Assembly (NCBI RefSeq): GCF_003173595.1
Contig: NZ_QGNZ01000003.1
Span: 1 to 64,000 of the forward strand
Length of the DNA: 64,000 nucleotides
Reading direction: 5' to 3'
Origin: Pedobacter yonginensis
GTDB lineage: Bacteria > Bacteroidota > Bacteroidia > Sphingobacteriales > Sphingobacteriaceae
In this document: positions 53,814 through 63,572 of the stretch, piece by piece
How positions within the stretch are numbered: position 1 is the stretch's first letter
How the letters are laid out: each line of letters begins with the position of its first letter
The notes under the pieces: model-generated
What the model was told of the DNA's origin: nothing
Databases searched by the model: none
Seen by the model: the letters and a program-made list of their open reading frames with translations, nothing else
Position numbers and translations under genes: made by a program

Positions 53814-54344
53814 TTAATTATTCACAGTTCCCGGCTTGTAACCTAATTTTACAATCACGTCGTTACTCACATCGTAACTACTGCTTGCGTAAATCATCAT
53901 GGTTGCTTCGCTGCTCTTATCAAAAATGAAATCAAGGTATTTTGCTTTGGCAATTTGTTTAATTACATCGGCCACTTTATCTTGAATGGGTTTAATAAGT
54001 TTCGTTCTGCTTTGGAAAAGTTCTCCATCCGGACCAAATTTCTGGCGTTGAAATTCTTTCGCTTGTTTCTCTTTTTCGATAATTTCATTTTCGCGGCGCT
54101 TACGCATATCATCCGTTAATAAAACCTGATCGGCCTGATACGCTTTGTACATTCTGTCTATTTCGCCAAAGTTTTGATCAACCTGTTGTTGCCACTGTTT
54201 TGAAGCTACATCCAATTGGCTTAATGCCGATTTATATTCAGGCAAATGTTTAAGGATATACTCCGTATCTACATAAGCAAACTTCTGCGCAAAGGCACCA
54301 AAAGTTGTGCAAAGTAAGAATGCGATTAAAAGATATTTTTTCAT
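53814..54344 (-). CDS. OmpH/Skp family periplasmic chaperone, copy 1
   Basis: A 176-aa protein with a signal peptide (MKKYLLIAFLLCTTFGAFAQ). The mature part starts FAYVDTEYILKHLPEYKSAL, followed by charged helices (about 45-130) with the KFGPDGELFQSR segment, and YLDFIFDKSSEATMMIYAS near the end. Together with the next gene it gives two diverged Skp homologues in tandem, the usual Bacteroidota arrangement downstream of bamA. Confidence 0.9.
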   Translation of the reverse strand: MKKYLLIAFLLCTTFGAFAQKFAYVDTEYILKHLPEYKSALSQLDVASKQWQQQVDQNFGEIDRMYKAYQADQVLLTDDMRKRRENEIIEKEKQAKEFQRQKFGPDGELFQSRTKLIKPIQDKVADVIKQIAKAKYLDFIFDKSSEATMMIYASSSYDVSNDVIVKLGYKPGTVNN

Positions 54345-54442
54345 AGTGTGTGTATTTAATGCTTACTAATAACCTAAGCTTTCTATAAACTCAACTTAAT
54401 ATGTTTTATTGCATAAATAGTTAAATTTTTATTCTTTATCAA

Positions 54443-56986
54443 TTAAAATCCACCTAATTGTTGTGCAATACTAAAGTGGAACTGTCCTTTGTTCGCATCT
54501 GGTAAACCAGGAATCTTATCGAAGCCATAACCGTAATCAATACCCAATAAACCAAAAATTGGCAAGAAAATACGAGCACCCACACCAACTGATCTTCTGA
54601 TGTTAAATGGGTTAAAATCGTTAAACTTATTCCAAGTATTACCGCCCTCGGCAAATGCCAACACAAATGCGGTGGCTTGCTGACTTGCAATTACTGGATA
54701 ACGGGCCTCCAAAACATATTTGGTATAAATTGGGCTACCCGATTGTTGCGCAATGGTTGGATCAGAACCTACCGGAATTACGGTATTGTTGGCATAACCA
54801 CGCATGGCAATCAATTCCGATCCTTGTAAGAAATCAAATCCTTGCATACCATCACCACCTAATTTAAATCTTTCAAATGCGGATTGACCTACGGCTTTAT
54901 TGTATTGCCCTAAGAAACCAAATTGAGCTTGTGCTTTGATAACCAAGTTTCCGACAACGCGTTGATACCATTGTGAATCGAATTTCCATTTGTGGTATTC
55001 TGTGAAGCGATACTTTTCTTTATCAGATGCCGTTGCATAGTTCGTTTTGTTAAACAACGAGTATGGTGGCGTTGCCTGAATGGTAAAACGTAAGAACGAA
55101 CCTGATTTAGGGAAAATTGGCGAATCTCTTGAATCGCGACTGATCTCTTGTGACAAGTTTAAGTTATATGATGTACCTGTACTGAATAAATAACCTGTGT
55201 AATTATTTAAGATGTACTGTTGCAAGTTAACCGCATGGCTTAATTGGAAGTAGTTATCTGGCCAGTTTAATCTTCTACCCAAACTTACGGTTACACCATT
55301 TAAACGGATTTTTTGATAAGATGAACTTTCTTGATCGAAACCGTTAGATTGTAATGAGGTAAAGGCACTTACACCAAAGCTAACTGGCTTCTCGCCACCA
55401 AACCAAGGTTGAGAGAAGGAGAAACTATAAGATTGGTAATACTTACCATTGGTTTGTCCACGTAAGCTTAATTTTTGTCCATCTCCTTTTGGTAGTGGTT
55501 TATAAGCTTTTAAATTAAACAGGTTACGTAAAGAGAAGTTGTTGAAGGTTAAGCCCAAGGTACCAATAATACGGCCACCGCCAAAACCACCTGAAAGTTC
55601 AATTTGATCTGAAGGTTTTTCTTCTACTGAATATTCAATATCAACGGTTCCATCGGCCGGATTAGGGCGTGGTGTTGGAACGGTTTTAGATTCATCAAAG
55701 TTACCTAGCTGTCCAATCTCACGAATGGTACGAATCAAATCACTTTTATTAAATTTCTGCCCCGGCTTGGTACGAATTTCACGCAAAACCACTTTATCAT
55801 TGGTAATCGTATTTCCTTTTAAAGTAATGCGATTGTTGGTGTATTGAGGACCTTCGTACATGCGCATTTCCACATCTACGGTATCGCCGTAAATTTTCGT
55901 TTGCACTGGATCAATATTAAAAGTTAGGTAACCGTTATCGGTATATAAACTATTAATATCGCCACCGTTCTCGCCACCACCATTAAGTTTTTTATTTAAT
56001 TTGTCTTCACTGAAAATATCTCCCTTTTCGATGGTTAATACTTTATTCAAGATACTATCGGGATAAATGGCGTTTCCAGCCCAAGTAATTTTACCGAAGT
56101 AATATTTCTTGCCTTCATACAAATCCATTCTGATGTTAACTTTCTTTTTATTGTATTGATAGATGGTATCTTTCAAAAGCTCGGCATCACGGTAACCTTT
56201 TTCATGCATTTTGGCAATCATTTTTACCTTGTTCTCCTCATACTTTTCTTTCGAAAACTTACCAGAACCCCAAAAACGCCACCAAGCAAATTGTTTCGGG
56301 CTTTTTAGGTATTTTCTCAGCTTTGCTGATTTAAAATCTTTATTGCCTGTAAAATCAATATGTTGCACTTTTACACGGCTTCCTTTGTCGATGTAGGCTT
56401 CTAAAACAACGCTATTTTCTGCATTTGGATCTTTACGGGTTTTGTAATCAATCTGTGTGAAGAAATAACCTTTATCCAACATGTATTTTTTTACAATAGC
56501 AGTTGTGGTGTTGTATAGGTTGTCGTTTACAATTTTTCCTGTTTTATCGTTAAGCTTTTCTTGGATGGCTGTTCTTTGAGATTTGTTAATGCCTTTTAAA
56601 TCGATAGAACTTAAACGTGGGCGCTCAACTACTTCAATTTCAAAATAAACCGTATCCAGAACAAACTTTTCGATATTTAATTTAACATCGTCAAACAATC
56701 CTTGTGCCCAAAGCGTTTTAATTGCATCAGCCGTAGCATCGCCAGGAAGCACAACTTTATCGCCTTTGGTTAATTTAGATAGCGTAACCAAAACTTCTTT
56801 ATCCAAGTACTGCGTTCCGGTAATGGTTGTACCACCGATGATATATTCTTTTGGACTAAAATAATCGAGATCTAAGCCTCCAACCTTTAATGAAGGTGTT
56901 GCCTGTGCCTGACCTTGTGGACGTATTTGAGCAAAGGCAGGAGATGCTAAAACGAGTAGGATTAAAACTTGAAATATTCTTTTCAT
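54443..56986 (-). CDS. bamA: outer membrane protein assembly factor BamA
   Basis: 847 aa from the ATG at 56986, which opens a signal peptide ending SPAFAQ. The N-terminal half carries POTRA repeats (about 40-440; for example VEVVERPRLSSIDLKGINKS and VKVQHIDFTGNKDFKSAKL). The C-terminal half is the 16-strand barrel with the MRGY motif (equivalent to VRGF/Y of loop 6) and a C-terminal strand ending in Phe. Inserts outer-membrane barrels; the BamD partner is at 1052 in this window. It is 98 bases upstream of the first skp gene. Confidence 0.95.
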   Translation of the reverse strand: MKRIFQVLILLVLASPAFAQIRPQGQAQATPSLKVGGLDLDYFSPKEYIIGGTTITGTQYLDKEVLVTLSKLTKGDKVVLPGDATADAIKTLWAQGLFDDVKLNIEKFVLDTVYFEIEVVERPRLSSIDLKGINKSQRTAIQEKLNDKTGKIVNDNLYNTTTAIVKKYMLDKGYFFTQIDYKTRKDPNAENSVVLEAYIDKGSRVKVQHIDFTGNKDFKSAKLRKYLKSPKQFAWWRFWGSGKFSKEKYEENKVKMIAKMHEKGYRDAELLKDTIYQYNKKKVNIRMDLYEGKKYYFGKITWAGNAIYPDSILNKVLTIEKGDIFSEDKLNKKLNGGGENGGDINSLYTDNGYLTFNIDPVQTKIYGDTVDVEMRMYEGPQYTNNRITLKGNTITNDKVVLREIRTKPGQKFNKSDLIRTIREIGQLGNFDESKTVPTPRPNPADGTVDIEYSVEEKPSDQIELSGGFGGGRIIGTLGLTFNNFSLRNLFNLKAYKPLPKGDGQKLSLRGQTNGKYYQSYSFSFSQPWFGGEKPVSFGVSAFTSLQSNGFDQESSSYQKIRLNGVTVSLGRRLNWPDNYFQLSHAVNLQQYILNNYTGYLFSTGTSYNLNLSQEISRDSRDSPIFPKSGSFLRFTIQATPPYSLFNKTNYATASDKEKYRFTEYHKWKFDSQWYQRVVGNLVIKAQAQFGFLGQYNKAVGQSAFERFKLGGDGMQGFDFLQGSELIAMRGYANNTVIPVGSDPTIAQQSGSPIYTKYVLEARYPVIASQQATAFVLAFAEGGNTWNKFNDFNPFNIRRSVGVGARIFLPIFGLLGIDYGYGFDKIPGLPDANKGQFHFSIAQQLGGF

Positions 56987-57139
56987 TAAAATAATTTGTT
57001 CAGTAATGGCCACGAAGGTAACAATGTTTTATAAAGCAAAATTTACTTTATTTAGTTTCCCTTTTAAGTGGTTTCATTTATCGTATAAAAGTGGTGCTAA
57101 GTTAGTTTAAACGCTTGTTAAAAAGTGTTAAAAGAAAAA

Positions 57140-57880
57140 TTAGTTTAATTGTTCGCTAATTTTACCAAAACGGCGTTCGCGTTTTTGATAGTCAACTATA
57201 GCCTCAAAAAGATTTTCTCGTCTGAAATCTGGCCATAAAACATCCGTAAAATAAAACTCGGTGTAGGCCATTTGCCAAAGCAAATAATTGCTAATCCGAT
57301 GTTCGCCACTTGTTCTAATCATCAATTCCGGATCGGGGATATTTACGGTTGTAAGTTCCGATGAAAAAAGGTTTTCATCAATATCATCCAAAGTGATGTG
57401 ATCGTTTTTGACTGCTGCTGCAATTTTCTTTACGGCCTCTACAATTTCCCATTTTGAGCTGTAACTTAAAGCCAGCGTTAAAGTGCATTTCTCGTTATGG
57501 GCGGTTTTTGCCATCGCTTCTTTCAAATCATCAATACATTCTTGTGGTAGTGATTGAATATCGCCAATGGCATTAAGCTTAATATTATTTTTATTAAGCG
57601 TTTCGGTTTCTTTATTGATGGTGGAAATTAAAATTTGCATCAGAGCATCCACTTCTTCTTTCGGACGATTCCAGTTTTCTGTAGAAAAAGCGTAAAGCGT
57701 AAGATATTCAATCCCAACTTCTACACAGCCTTCTACAATATCTTTTACTGATAAGACGCCTTGTTCGTGACCAAAAACACGCATTTTACCTTGGCCCTTG
57801 GCCCAACGGCCGTTACCATCCATAATTACGGCGATATGCTTTGGCAGGCGGTTATAGTCTATTTGTTCTTTAAATCCCAT
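57140..57880 (-). CDS. uppS: isoprenyl transferase (undecaprenyl diphosphate synthase)
   Basis: A 246-aa cis-prenyltransferase that makes the C55 carrier lipid for peptidoglycan and O-antigen. The diphosphate-binding motif is VIMDGNGRWA with Asp21, and the C-terminal motif is RTSGEHRISNYLLWQMAYTE. Length and motifs match UppS. It lies between the DUF6089 gene and bamA in the envelope cluster. Confidence 0.95.
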   Translation of the reverse strand: MGFKEQIDYNRLPKHIAVIMDGNGRWAKGQGKMRVFGHEQGVLSVKDIVEGCVEVGIEYLTLYAFSTENWNRPKEEVDALMQILISTINKETETLNKNNIKLNAIGDIQSLPQECIDDLKEAMAKTAHNEKCTLTLALSYSSKWEIVEAVKKIAAAVKNDHITLDDIDENLFSSELTTVNIPDPELMIRTSGEHRISNYLLWQMAYTEFYFTDVLWPDFRRENLFEAIVDYQKRERRFGKISEQLN

Positions 57881-57899
57881 TAATTATATCAAAATCAGC

Positions 57900-58697
57900 T
57901 TAAAAGGAATAGCATTTTGAGGATACAAAGGTAAAAGATATGCCAACACTAACAAATAGATAAGTGTCTCTTTTTCGGAAATCTCCTCTTTGCATTCCAC
58001 TTTTACCAATTTGGTTGATGGATGGATCAGTTAAATTGATTGGATTTGAGGAACTGCCTACTATGACTGGGTTTACAGGATACGTGCCACTTACATCATC
58101 AATATAATCGGTTAGCGGAGTTCGATACCCAATCTCGGTAAAAACACTCCAAGCATTTTTATAATTATAACGCAGACCCACTCCATACGGAATGGTTACA
58201 ACCACGTTGCTATAAGCATTTTCCTGTCCCTCGGTGTTGAGTCGATCTAGCCTGTACGTATTTCCATCGTATTGAGCGGTTGGTTTAAAAAGCAAAGCCC
58301 CGGCGCCCATAAAAAGATAGGGTGTAAAGCGTCTTGTTCCTCCACCGAGTTTAAAATCGAAGAAATTGAAATCTATCAAGGCACTAAACTCATTAAGCGA
58401 TGTTTTAAACGCTAGGTTTCGCTCGCGAAATTGTTCGTTGCTGGATTGTGAGTCTTTGCCTTGAATTTGCCCATAAGTATAATTTAGGCGTACACCCAAG
58501 TATTGGTTGAAGTTTCGTTTTACATAGGCACCGCCATTAAATCCACTAATTTTCAGTGGATTGTTTTGGTTTAAATCGCCAAGATAGCCGGCGCCACCTG
58601 CATGTACTCCAAGCTCCCAACTTGCAACTTGTGCATTTGAAAGCTGTACATCGAAAAGAATTATGAGGATGATGATTAGGAGTTTGTTTAGCGTCAT
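57900..58697 (-). CDS. DUF6089 family outer membrane protein
   Basis: A 265-aa protein with a signal peptide (about 1-22, ending LSNAQ) and an OmpA-like small barrel pattern: WELGVHAGGAGYLGDLNQNN, YLGVRLNYTYGQIQGKD, TPYLFMGAGALLFKP, YGVGLRYNYKNAWSVFTEIG. It is conserved in Bacteroidota between nadK and uppS, as here. The function is unknown. The start lies 3 bases upstream... counted from the nadK stop, the gap is 2 bases, so the genes are co-transcribed. Confidence 0.85.
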   Translation of the reverse strand: MTLNKLLIIILIILFDVQLSNAQVASWELGVHAGGAGYLGDLNQNNPLKISGFNGGAYVKRNFNQYLGVRLNYTYGQIQGKDSQSSNEQFRERNLAFKTSLNEFSALIDFNFFDFKLGGGTRRFTPYLFMGAGALLFKPTAQYDGNTYRLDRLNTEGQENAYSNVVVTIPYGVGLRYNYKNAWSVFTEIGYRTPLTDYIDDVSGTYPVNPVIVGSSSNPINLTDPSINQIGKSGMQRGDFRKRDTYLFVSVGISFTFVSSKCYSF

Positions 58698-58699
58698 AC

Positions 58700-59581
58700 T
58701 TAGTAGTTACGGGTATCTATGCCCCATAATAATTTATTCCTTAACGTGTTTAAATACGTTTCATTGTTAAGGCGAATAAGATTTACGCAAAAGTCGGCTT
58801 TTTTTATGGTTATTTTTACTGATCGCTCTACCGTTACCGTTCTACTGTCGCAAGAAACTAGAAATTTGGATTCGCGTGCTTCCACTTCAAAAGACAGGGC
58901 ATTATCATCAGGCAATACTACTGGCCTAACGTTTAAGTTGTGTGGGGCAATTGGCGTAACGACAAAATTTTCCGAATCGGGGTAAATAATTGGTCCACCG
59001 CAGCTAAGCGAATAGGCTGTAGAGCCCGTTGGTGTTGCGATAATCAATCCATCAGCCCAATAAGAGTTAATAAACTCATTATTCATAGAAGCATGGATAA
59101 TCATCATGGCAGAATTATCTCTCCTGTGGATGGTGATGTCGTTAAGGGCAAAATTCTCCTCTCCGAACAAGCCATTTTCTGATTCCAGAACCAAAAGAGA
59201 CCGTGTATCCAAAGTATATTCTTCGTTAATTAGCGCATGGAGGGCTGAACCAATTTCATTTTTATTGATGCTGGCTAGAAAGCCCAATCGGCCAAAATTG
59301 ATGCCGATTACTGGAATACCAGAATTGCGGATTAATGAAAGTGTATCAAGCAATGTTCCATCTCCGCCCAAACTTAAAAGCACATCGGCATGGAGTTTAA
59401 GTTCTTTGTGATTATGGAAGATAACCGTATTTGCGGGCAATTTGATTTTGCCATGTAATGAATTTTTAAACTTATGGTGTAGAACGGGTTGGATGTTGTG
59501 GCTTTTTAAATGATCGAAAACCTCTTGGATATAAGGTAAAACTGAATCATTAAAATCCCTTCCGTAAATTGCAATCCTCAT
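58700..59581 (-). CDS. nadK: NAD kinase
   Basis: A 293-aa enzyme that phosphorylates NAD+ to NADP+. The ATP-binding GGDGT motif is at 72-76 (LLSLGGDGTLLD), followed by GINFGRLGFLAS and the second conserved segment IIATPTGSTAYSLSCGGPI. Length and motifs are typical. It overlaps no neighbour but lies within the leftward cluster 9 bases after the CBS gene. Confidence 0.95.
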   Translation of the reverse strand: MRIAIYGRDFNDSVLPYIQEVFDHLKSHNIQPVLHHKFKNSLHGKIKLPANTVIFHNHKELKLHADVLLSLGGDGTLLDTLSLIRNSGIPVIGINFGRLGFLASINKNEIGSALHALINEEYTLDTRSLLVLESENGLFGEENFALNDITIHRRDNSAMMIIHASMNNEFINSYWADGLIIATPTGSTAYSLSCGGPIIYPDSENFVVTPIAPHNLNVRPVVLPDDNALSFEVEARESKFLVSCDSRTVTVERSVKITIKKADFCVNLIRLNNETYLNTLRNKLLWGIDTRNY

Positions 59582-59590
59582 AATTAGGGT

Positions 59591-60253
59591 TTAAACATTT
59601 AAATAGTTCATGAAAGAATCGTAACGTTCCTGAGAACCATCATCAATTTGTGTATTGTTATACACTTCTTTCACTAGGTAGTTGTATCGTTCAAATGAGG
59701 CTACAAGACCACTTACTTCTGTTTTATTTATTTTTAGTGTAATCTCCAAACGAGTAGAATCTTCGAAGGCGTTTACATAGGATGATAAAATTTGTGCATT
59801 ATCTGCCTCAACAATCTGGGCAATATGGGCTAAGGAGTTGTCTCGATTGCTGATTTCCAGCACGATAATGCCTCCGGGCTCACTCACGGCGTATTGCTCG
59901 GCAACGGCATCAACCATGTTGTTAATCGAAATTAAGCCTAAATAATTCTTCTGCGCATCTAAAACGGCGACGGCTGTTAATTTAAGTTGACTTAACAGTC
60001 TGATTACATCATAGGTATGGGCATCTTTTAGGATAAAAACGTTGAGCAGGTTTACAGCAATGTCTTTGATTAGGGTATCATGATCGCGAAGGTTAAGTAA
60101 ATCATCTTCAGCAAGTAAACCCAAAAAAGCACCTTCGTTAACCACTGGCATATGCTTTAGTTTAAATTCGTTCATACGATCTAAAGCCTTTTGCACCGTG
60201 TCATCGGGTTTTAAGGGTGATATTGCATTCGATATGATTTCTTCGGCAAACAT
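59591..60253 (-). CDS. CBS domain protein
   Basis: A 220-aa protein with a tandem CBS pair over about residues 5-125 (SPLKPDDTVQKALDRMNEFK, LKHMPVVNEGAFLGLLAEDDL and TAVAVLDAQKNYLGLISINN). The C-terminal 90 residues have an ACT-like pattern (GGIIVLEISNRDNSLAHIAQIVEADN). The family probably senses adenine nucleotides. Its ATG overlaps the hydrolase stop by one base (TAATG), so the two are coupled. Confidence 0.85.
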   Translation of the reverse strand: MFAEEIISNAISPLKPDDTVQKALDRMNEFKLKHMPVVNEGAFLGLLAEDDLLNLRDHDTLIKDIAVNLLNVFILKDAHTYDVIRLLSQLKLTAVAVLDAQKNYLGLISINNMVDAVAEQYAVSEPGGIIVLEISNRDNSLAHIAQIVEADNAQILSSYVNAFEDSTRLEITLKINKTEVSGLVASFERYNYLVKEVYNNTQIDDGSQERYDSFMNYLNV

Positions 60254-61017
60254 TATTTAAGTAAAATTCTATCTAAAAATTTCTCTAAGTAATTGTTAAA
60301 AACATCCGGATGTTCCATCATTGGGGCATGGCCGCATTTATCTACCCAGTTTAATTCCGAATTGGGTAATAATTGGTGAAATTCTTCAGCAACTTCTGGT
60401 GGAGTAACCTTATCGTTCTTACCCCAGATTAAGGAAACGGGGATGGTAATTTTAGACAATTCTTTACTCATGTTGTGTCGAATTGCCGATTTTGCCATCG
60501 TTAAAATTCTGATGACTCTTGAACGATCGTTAACAGTTTTGAATACATCATCAACCAGTTCTTTGGTTGCGGTTGCCGGATCGTAAAAGGTAAATTCTAC
60601 TTTTTCTTTAATGTAATCGTAACTTTCTCTTCGTGGAAATGATCCGCCGAAGGCGTTTTCGTATAAGCCAGAGCTACCTGTTAGTACCAATGCCTTAACA
60701 AACTCTTGGTGTGCAACGGTAAATACGAGGCCTACGTGGCCACCTAAAGAATTTCCAATCAATACTACCTGATTGTAGTTTTTATATTTTAAAAAGCGAT
60801 GCACATATCTTGATAGCGCTTTAACACCCAAGGTTAAAATTGGCAATTCGTAAATGGGTAATATGGGAACGACAACATGGTAACGATCTTTAAAATGTTC
60901 GATAACCAGCTCCCAATTACTTAATTCGCCCATTAGGCCATGAAGTAACACCAGCGTTTCACCTTTTCCGGCTTCTATGAATTTAAATCCGTCTTCTTCT
61001 ATTATCTGGTAGGTCAT
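60253..61017 (-). CDS. alpha/beta hydrolase
   Basis: A 254-aa alpha/beta-fold hydrolase. The nucleophile elbow is GNSLGG with Ser90; the acid is in WGKNDKVTPPE and the histidine in KCGHAPMMEHP. HGLMGELSNWE near residue 26 supplies the oxyanion hole. The substrate is unknown. First gene of the leftward cluster hydrolase-CBS-nadK-DUF6089-uppS-bamA-skp-skp. Confidence 0.88.
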   Translation of the reverse strand: MTYQIIEEDGFKFIEAGKGETLVLLHGLMGELSNWELVIEHFKDRYHVVVPILPIYELPILTLGVKALSRYVHRFLKYKNYNQVVLIGNSLGGHVGLVFTVAHQEFVKALVLTGSSGLYENAFGGSFPRRESYDYIKEKVEFTFYDPATATKELVDDVFKTVNDRSRVIRILTMAKSAIRHNMSKELSKITIPVSLIWGKNDKVTPPEVAEEFHQLLPNSELNWVDKCGHAPMMEHPDVFNNYLEKFLDRILLK

Positions 61018-61153
61018 ATTCTATTCGAGATGGTACTTTTCTACTAAGTTAGTAGAGTAAAATTAAATTTTTGCATTTCTGTACCAATTTATTGAAATAA
61101 AATTGAAAACGGTACAAAAACATGTATTACAGCTTCCAAAAGCAAAAGTTGAG

Positions 61154-61401
61154 GATTAAATCTTTTAGCTTTAGTCTTTTCACTTTGAGCTTTCAGCTTT
61201 TCCTTCACCACAAAAGAAACAAAAGAACACAAAAGTTTATCTATTGCTTATTCTTTTAGCTTTAGGCTTTTAGCTTTAGTCTCCCAACTTCGGACTCCCA
61301 TCTTTCCACTTTAGTCTTTCAGCTTTGGTCTTTCCACTTTGGACTTTCAGCTTTAGTCTATCAGCTTTAGTCTTTCAGCTTTAGTCTCTCAGCTTTAGTC
61401 T
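61154..61401. repeat. 14-bp degenerate tandem repeat
   Basis: Degenerate copies of CAGCTTTAGTCTTT fill this stretch, cleanest at about 61346-61401, where several consecutive 14-base units are seen. The array abuts the yqeY stop codon. The 61018-61153 part between it and the hydrolase gene holds the hydrolase promoter region but no gene. Confidence 0.85.
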
Positions 61402-61848
61402 TTAAGCAAGTTTTTCTTTAACAATTTCGGCAATTAATTTTCCATCGGCTTTGCCTGCAAGTTCTTTGTTTGCCAAGCCCATAACCTTACCCATATCTTT
61501 AACTGATGTGGCGCCAGATTGTTTGATTACCCCTTCAATTATTGCGGCAACTTCATCCCTTCCCAGTTGTTGTGGTAAAAATCGGTTAATAACTTCAATC
61601 TCTTCTTCTTCTACTTGGTACAAATCTTCGCGGTTTTGTTGTTTGTAAATATCTGCTGATTCGCGACGCTGTTTTATTAGTTTCTGAAGAATTTTCAGCT
61701 CTGTTTCTTCTGTAATTTCTTCTGATGATCCTTTTTCTGTTTTAGCCAACAAAAAAGCGGCCTTTATTGCTCTTAAACCTCTTAATTGAGCATTATTTTT
61801 AGCCAACATGGCTTTTTTTATTTCTTGATCTATTGTATTTGATATCAT
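61402..61848 (-). CDS. GatB/YqeY domain protein
   Basis: A 148-aa all-helical protein of the YqeY family, related to the tail of the GatB amidotransferase subunit that binds tRNA. Typical are IDQEIKKAMLAKNNAQLRGL at the start, ILQKLIKQRRESADIYKQQ in the middle and GKVMGLANKELAGKADGK near the end. A tRNA-related role is suggested by the GatB similarity only. Confidence 0.9.
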   Translation of the reverse strand: MISNTIDQEIKKAMLAKNNAQLRGLRAIKAAFLLAKTEKGSSEEITEETELKILQKLIKQRRESADIYKQQNREDLYQVEEEEIEVINRFLPQQLGRDEVAAIIEGVIKQSGATSVKDMGKVMGLANKELAGKADGKLIAEIVKEKLA

Positions 61849-61953
61849 GCTGTTAATAATTTGAATGGATTAATTAGGTCAATTGCTTAACCCAAGGCCA
61901 GTTCTGGTTTTCAAAATATGATGTGTGATTTAAATGATTTTCTTAAACCGGTT

Positions 61954-62712
61954 CTATTTTCTATCTATAATGGTGGCTGTAGCTTGTGCGGTAGGCATAA
62001 TTAGCATGTCGTTAATGTTTACATGTTTTGGTCTGCTTACCACGTACCAAATTGCATCAGCAATATCATCGGCGATTAGGGGCTCTAAATTTTCATAAAC
62101 TTTTTTAGCTCTTTCTTCATCGCCTTTAAAACGAACCACCGAAAACTCAGTTTCAACCATACCTGGGTTAATCTCTGTAACTTTAATTCCGTACGGCAAA
62201 AGATCAATTCTCATGGCTTTGCTCAAGGCATCAACCGCATGTTTACTTGCACAATATACGTTTCCGTTTGGATAAACTTCTTTACCCGCGATGGAACCGA
62301 TATTGATGATGTGACCTGAAGCATTAGGAATCATCCAATTGGATACAATTTTGGTTACATAAAGCAAACCTTTTACATTGGTATCTATCATGGTGTCCCA
62401 GTCGTTGGTGTTACCTTTATCAATTGGGTCTAATCCTTGACTTAAGCCTGCGTTGTTTATCAAGACATCAACTTTTTTCCATTCTTGAGGTAATGCTTCT
62501 AATGCAGTTGATAAATTCTCTTTTTCTCTAACATCAGCCAGAACCTGCTTTATGGTGATGCCATATTTATCTTCAAGATGATGAGCGTTTTTAGCTAAGC
62601 GATCTGCACGACGAGCCAGCAATATAAGATTGTAACCTTGCTGAGCGAATATGTGCGCACATGCTTCGCCAATACCAGAAGTTGCGCCTGTAATTAATGC
62701 TATTTTAGACAT
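61954..62712 (-). CDS. SDR family NAD(P)-dependent oxidoreductase (YdfG-like)
   Basis: A 252-aa short-chain dehydrogenase. The cofactor motif is GATSGIGEA (8-16), with NNAG in the middle and the catalytic Ser/Tyr/Lys in GSIAGKEVYPNGNVYCASK. An Arg-rich stretch after the second strand (ARRADRL) suggests NADP. It resembles 3-hydroxy acid/serine dehydrogenases of the YdfG group; the substrate is not certain. Confidence 0.88.
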   Translation of the reverse strand: MSKIALITGATSGIGEACAHIFAQQGYNLILLARRADRLAKNAHHLEDKYGITIKQVLADVREKENLSTALEALPQEWKKVDVLINNAGLSQGLDPIDKGNTNDWDTMIDTNVKGLLYVTKIVSNWMIPNASGHIINIGSIAGKEVYPNGNVYCASKHAVDALSKAMRIDLLPYGIKVTEINPGMVETEFSVVRFKGDEERAKKVYENLEPLIADDIADAIWYVVSRPKHVNINDMLIMPTAQATATIIDRK

Positions 62713-62804
62713 GTATATGAATTTTTAAGTCGGGGGCAAAATAAATTGAAAAAATGCCATTGATTTACCAACGAGGCAAAGGTAAGTTTTTTTGTTTTGT
62801 ACGG

Positions 62805-63572
62805 CTACTGAAAAATCAAACTGAAGGTTAATTGACGCAGTTTTAACTTATCAATCGGATTGGCAAATGCGGTATCATCATGCAAAAGCAAATCGTTTGT
62901 TGAGTAGGCAAGCTTAATTTCGGGCGACATTTTAAAATACTCGAAATACAAATCAAAGCCGATGCCCGTTTCGTAAGAAAGATAGCTTCGTTTGGTTTTA
63001 AGCAATTTATTAATTGCAGTTTCGTCATCATCAAAGGTTTTTCTTCTTGATGCGATATCCATAGAGTACTTTACTCCACCTAACCAATAGGCCCTAAAGT
63101 TGTTCATTCTATTCGATTTAACCTTTAAGCCCAAAGGAAATTCAAACATTGAAGCCTGTATTTTTTTATCGATAGATGTTGGGTAAGTTTTGGTTTCGCC
63201 GTTAGGCAAAACTTCAGGAGCTGTGGCTTCATATTCATAACGAACCACCCGATCGCTAAAAATTAGGGATGGTGTTGCACGTATATCGAAGTTATTATTG
63301 ATGTTTCGATTCATCACAAAACCCAAACCAAAACCTTGTGAGGGCGGACTAGAGATGGAGATTGGCGTCGAAGTCACCGGACGAGCATTCAATGGGTCAG
63401 GGTAAGGAGTTTGCCAATTTGCTTTTTTCAGAATTTTAAATTCGGCAGATATGTATTGGAAGTTAAACCCCCAACTCCAATCTTCATCATCTACACCTCC
63501 GCCCCAGTTTTGAGCAAAAGTAGTTGTAGAAATCGCAAAGAAGAGGATGATGAGGCTTAATTTTTTAATCAT
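62805..63572 (-). CDS. porT: PorT-like outer membrane protein
   Basis: A 255-aa protein with a signal peptide (about 1-20, ending TTFAQ) and a beta-barrel pattern (WSWGFNFQYISAEFKILKK, GFGLGFVMNRNINNNFDIRA, MFEFPLGLKVKSNRMNNFRA). It overlaps the ubiE stop by 4 bases (ATGA). In Bacteroidota the barrel gene directly after ubiE is usually porT, a component of type IX secretion; the assignment rests on this order and the barrel pattern. A generic PorT-family barrel is the alternative. Confidence 0.7.
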   Translation of the reverse strand: MIKKLSLIILFFAISTTTFAQNWGGGVDDEDWSWGFNFQYISAEFKILKKANWQTPYPDPLNARPVTSTPISISSPPSQGFGLGFVMNRNINNNFDIRATPSLIFSDRVVRYEYEATAPEVLPNGETKTYPTSIDKKIQASMFEFPLGLKVKSNRMNNFRAYWLGGVKYSMDIASRRKTFDDDETAINKLLKTKRSYLSYETGIGFDLYFEYFKMSPEIKLAYSTNDLLLHDDTAFANPIDKLKLRQLTFSLIFQ

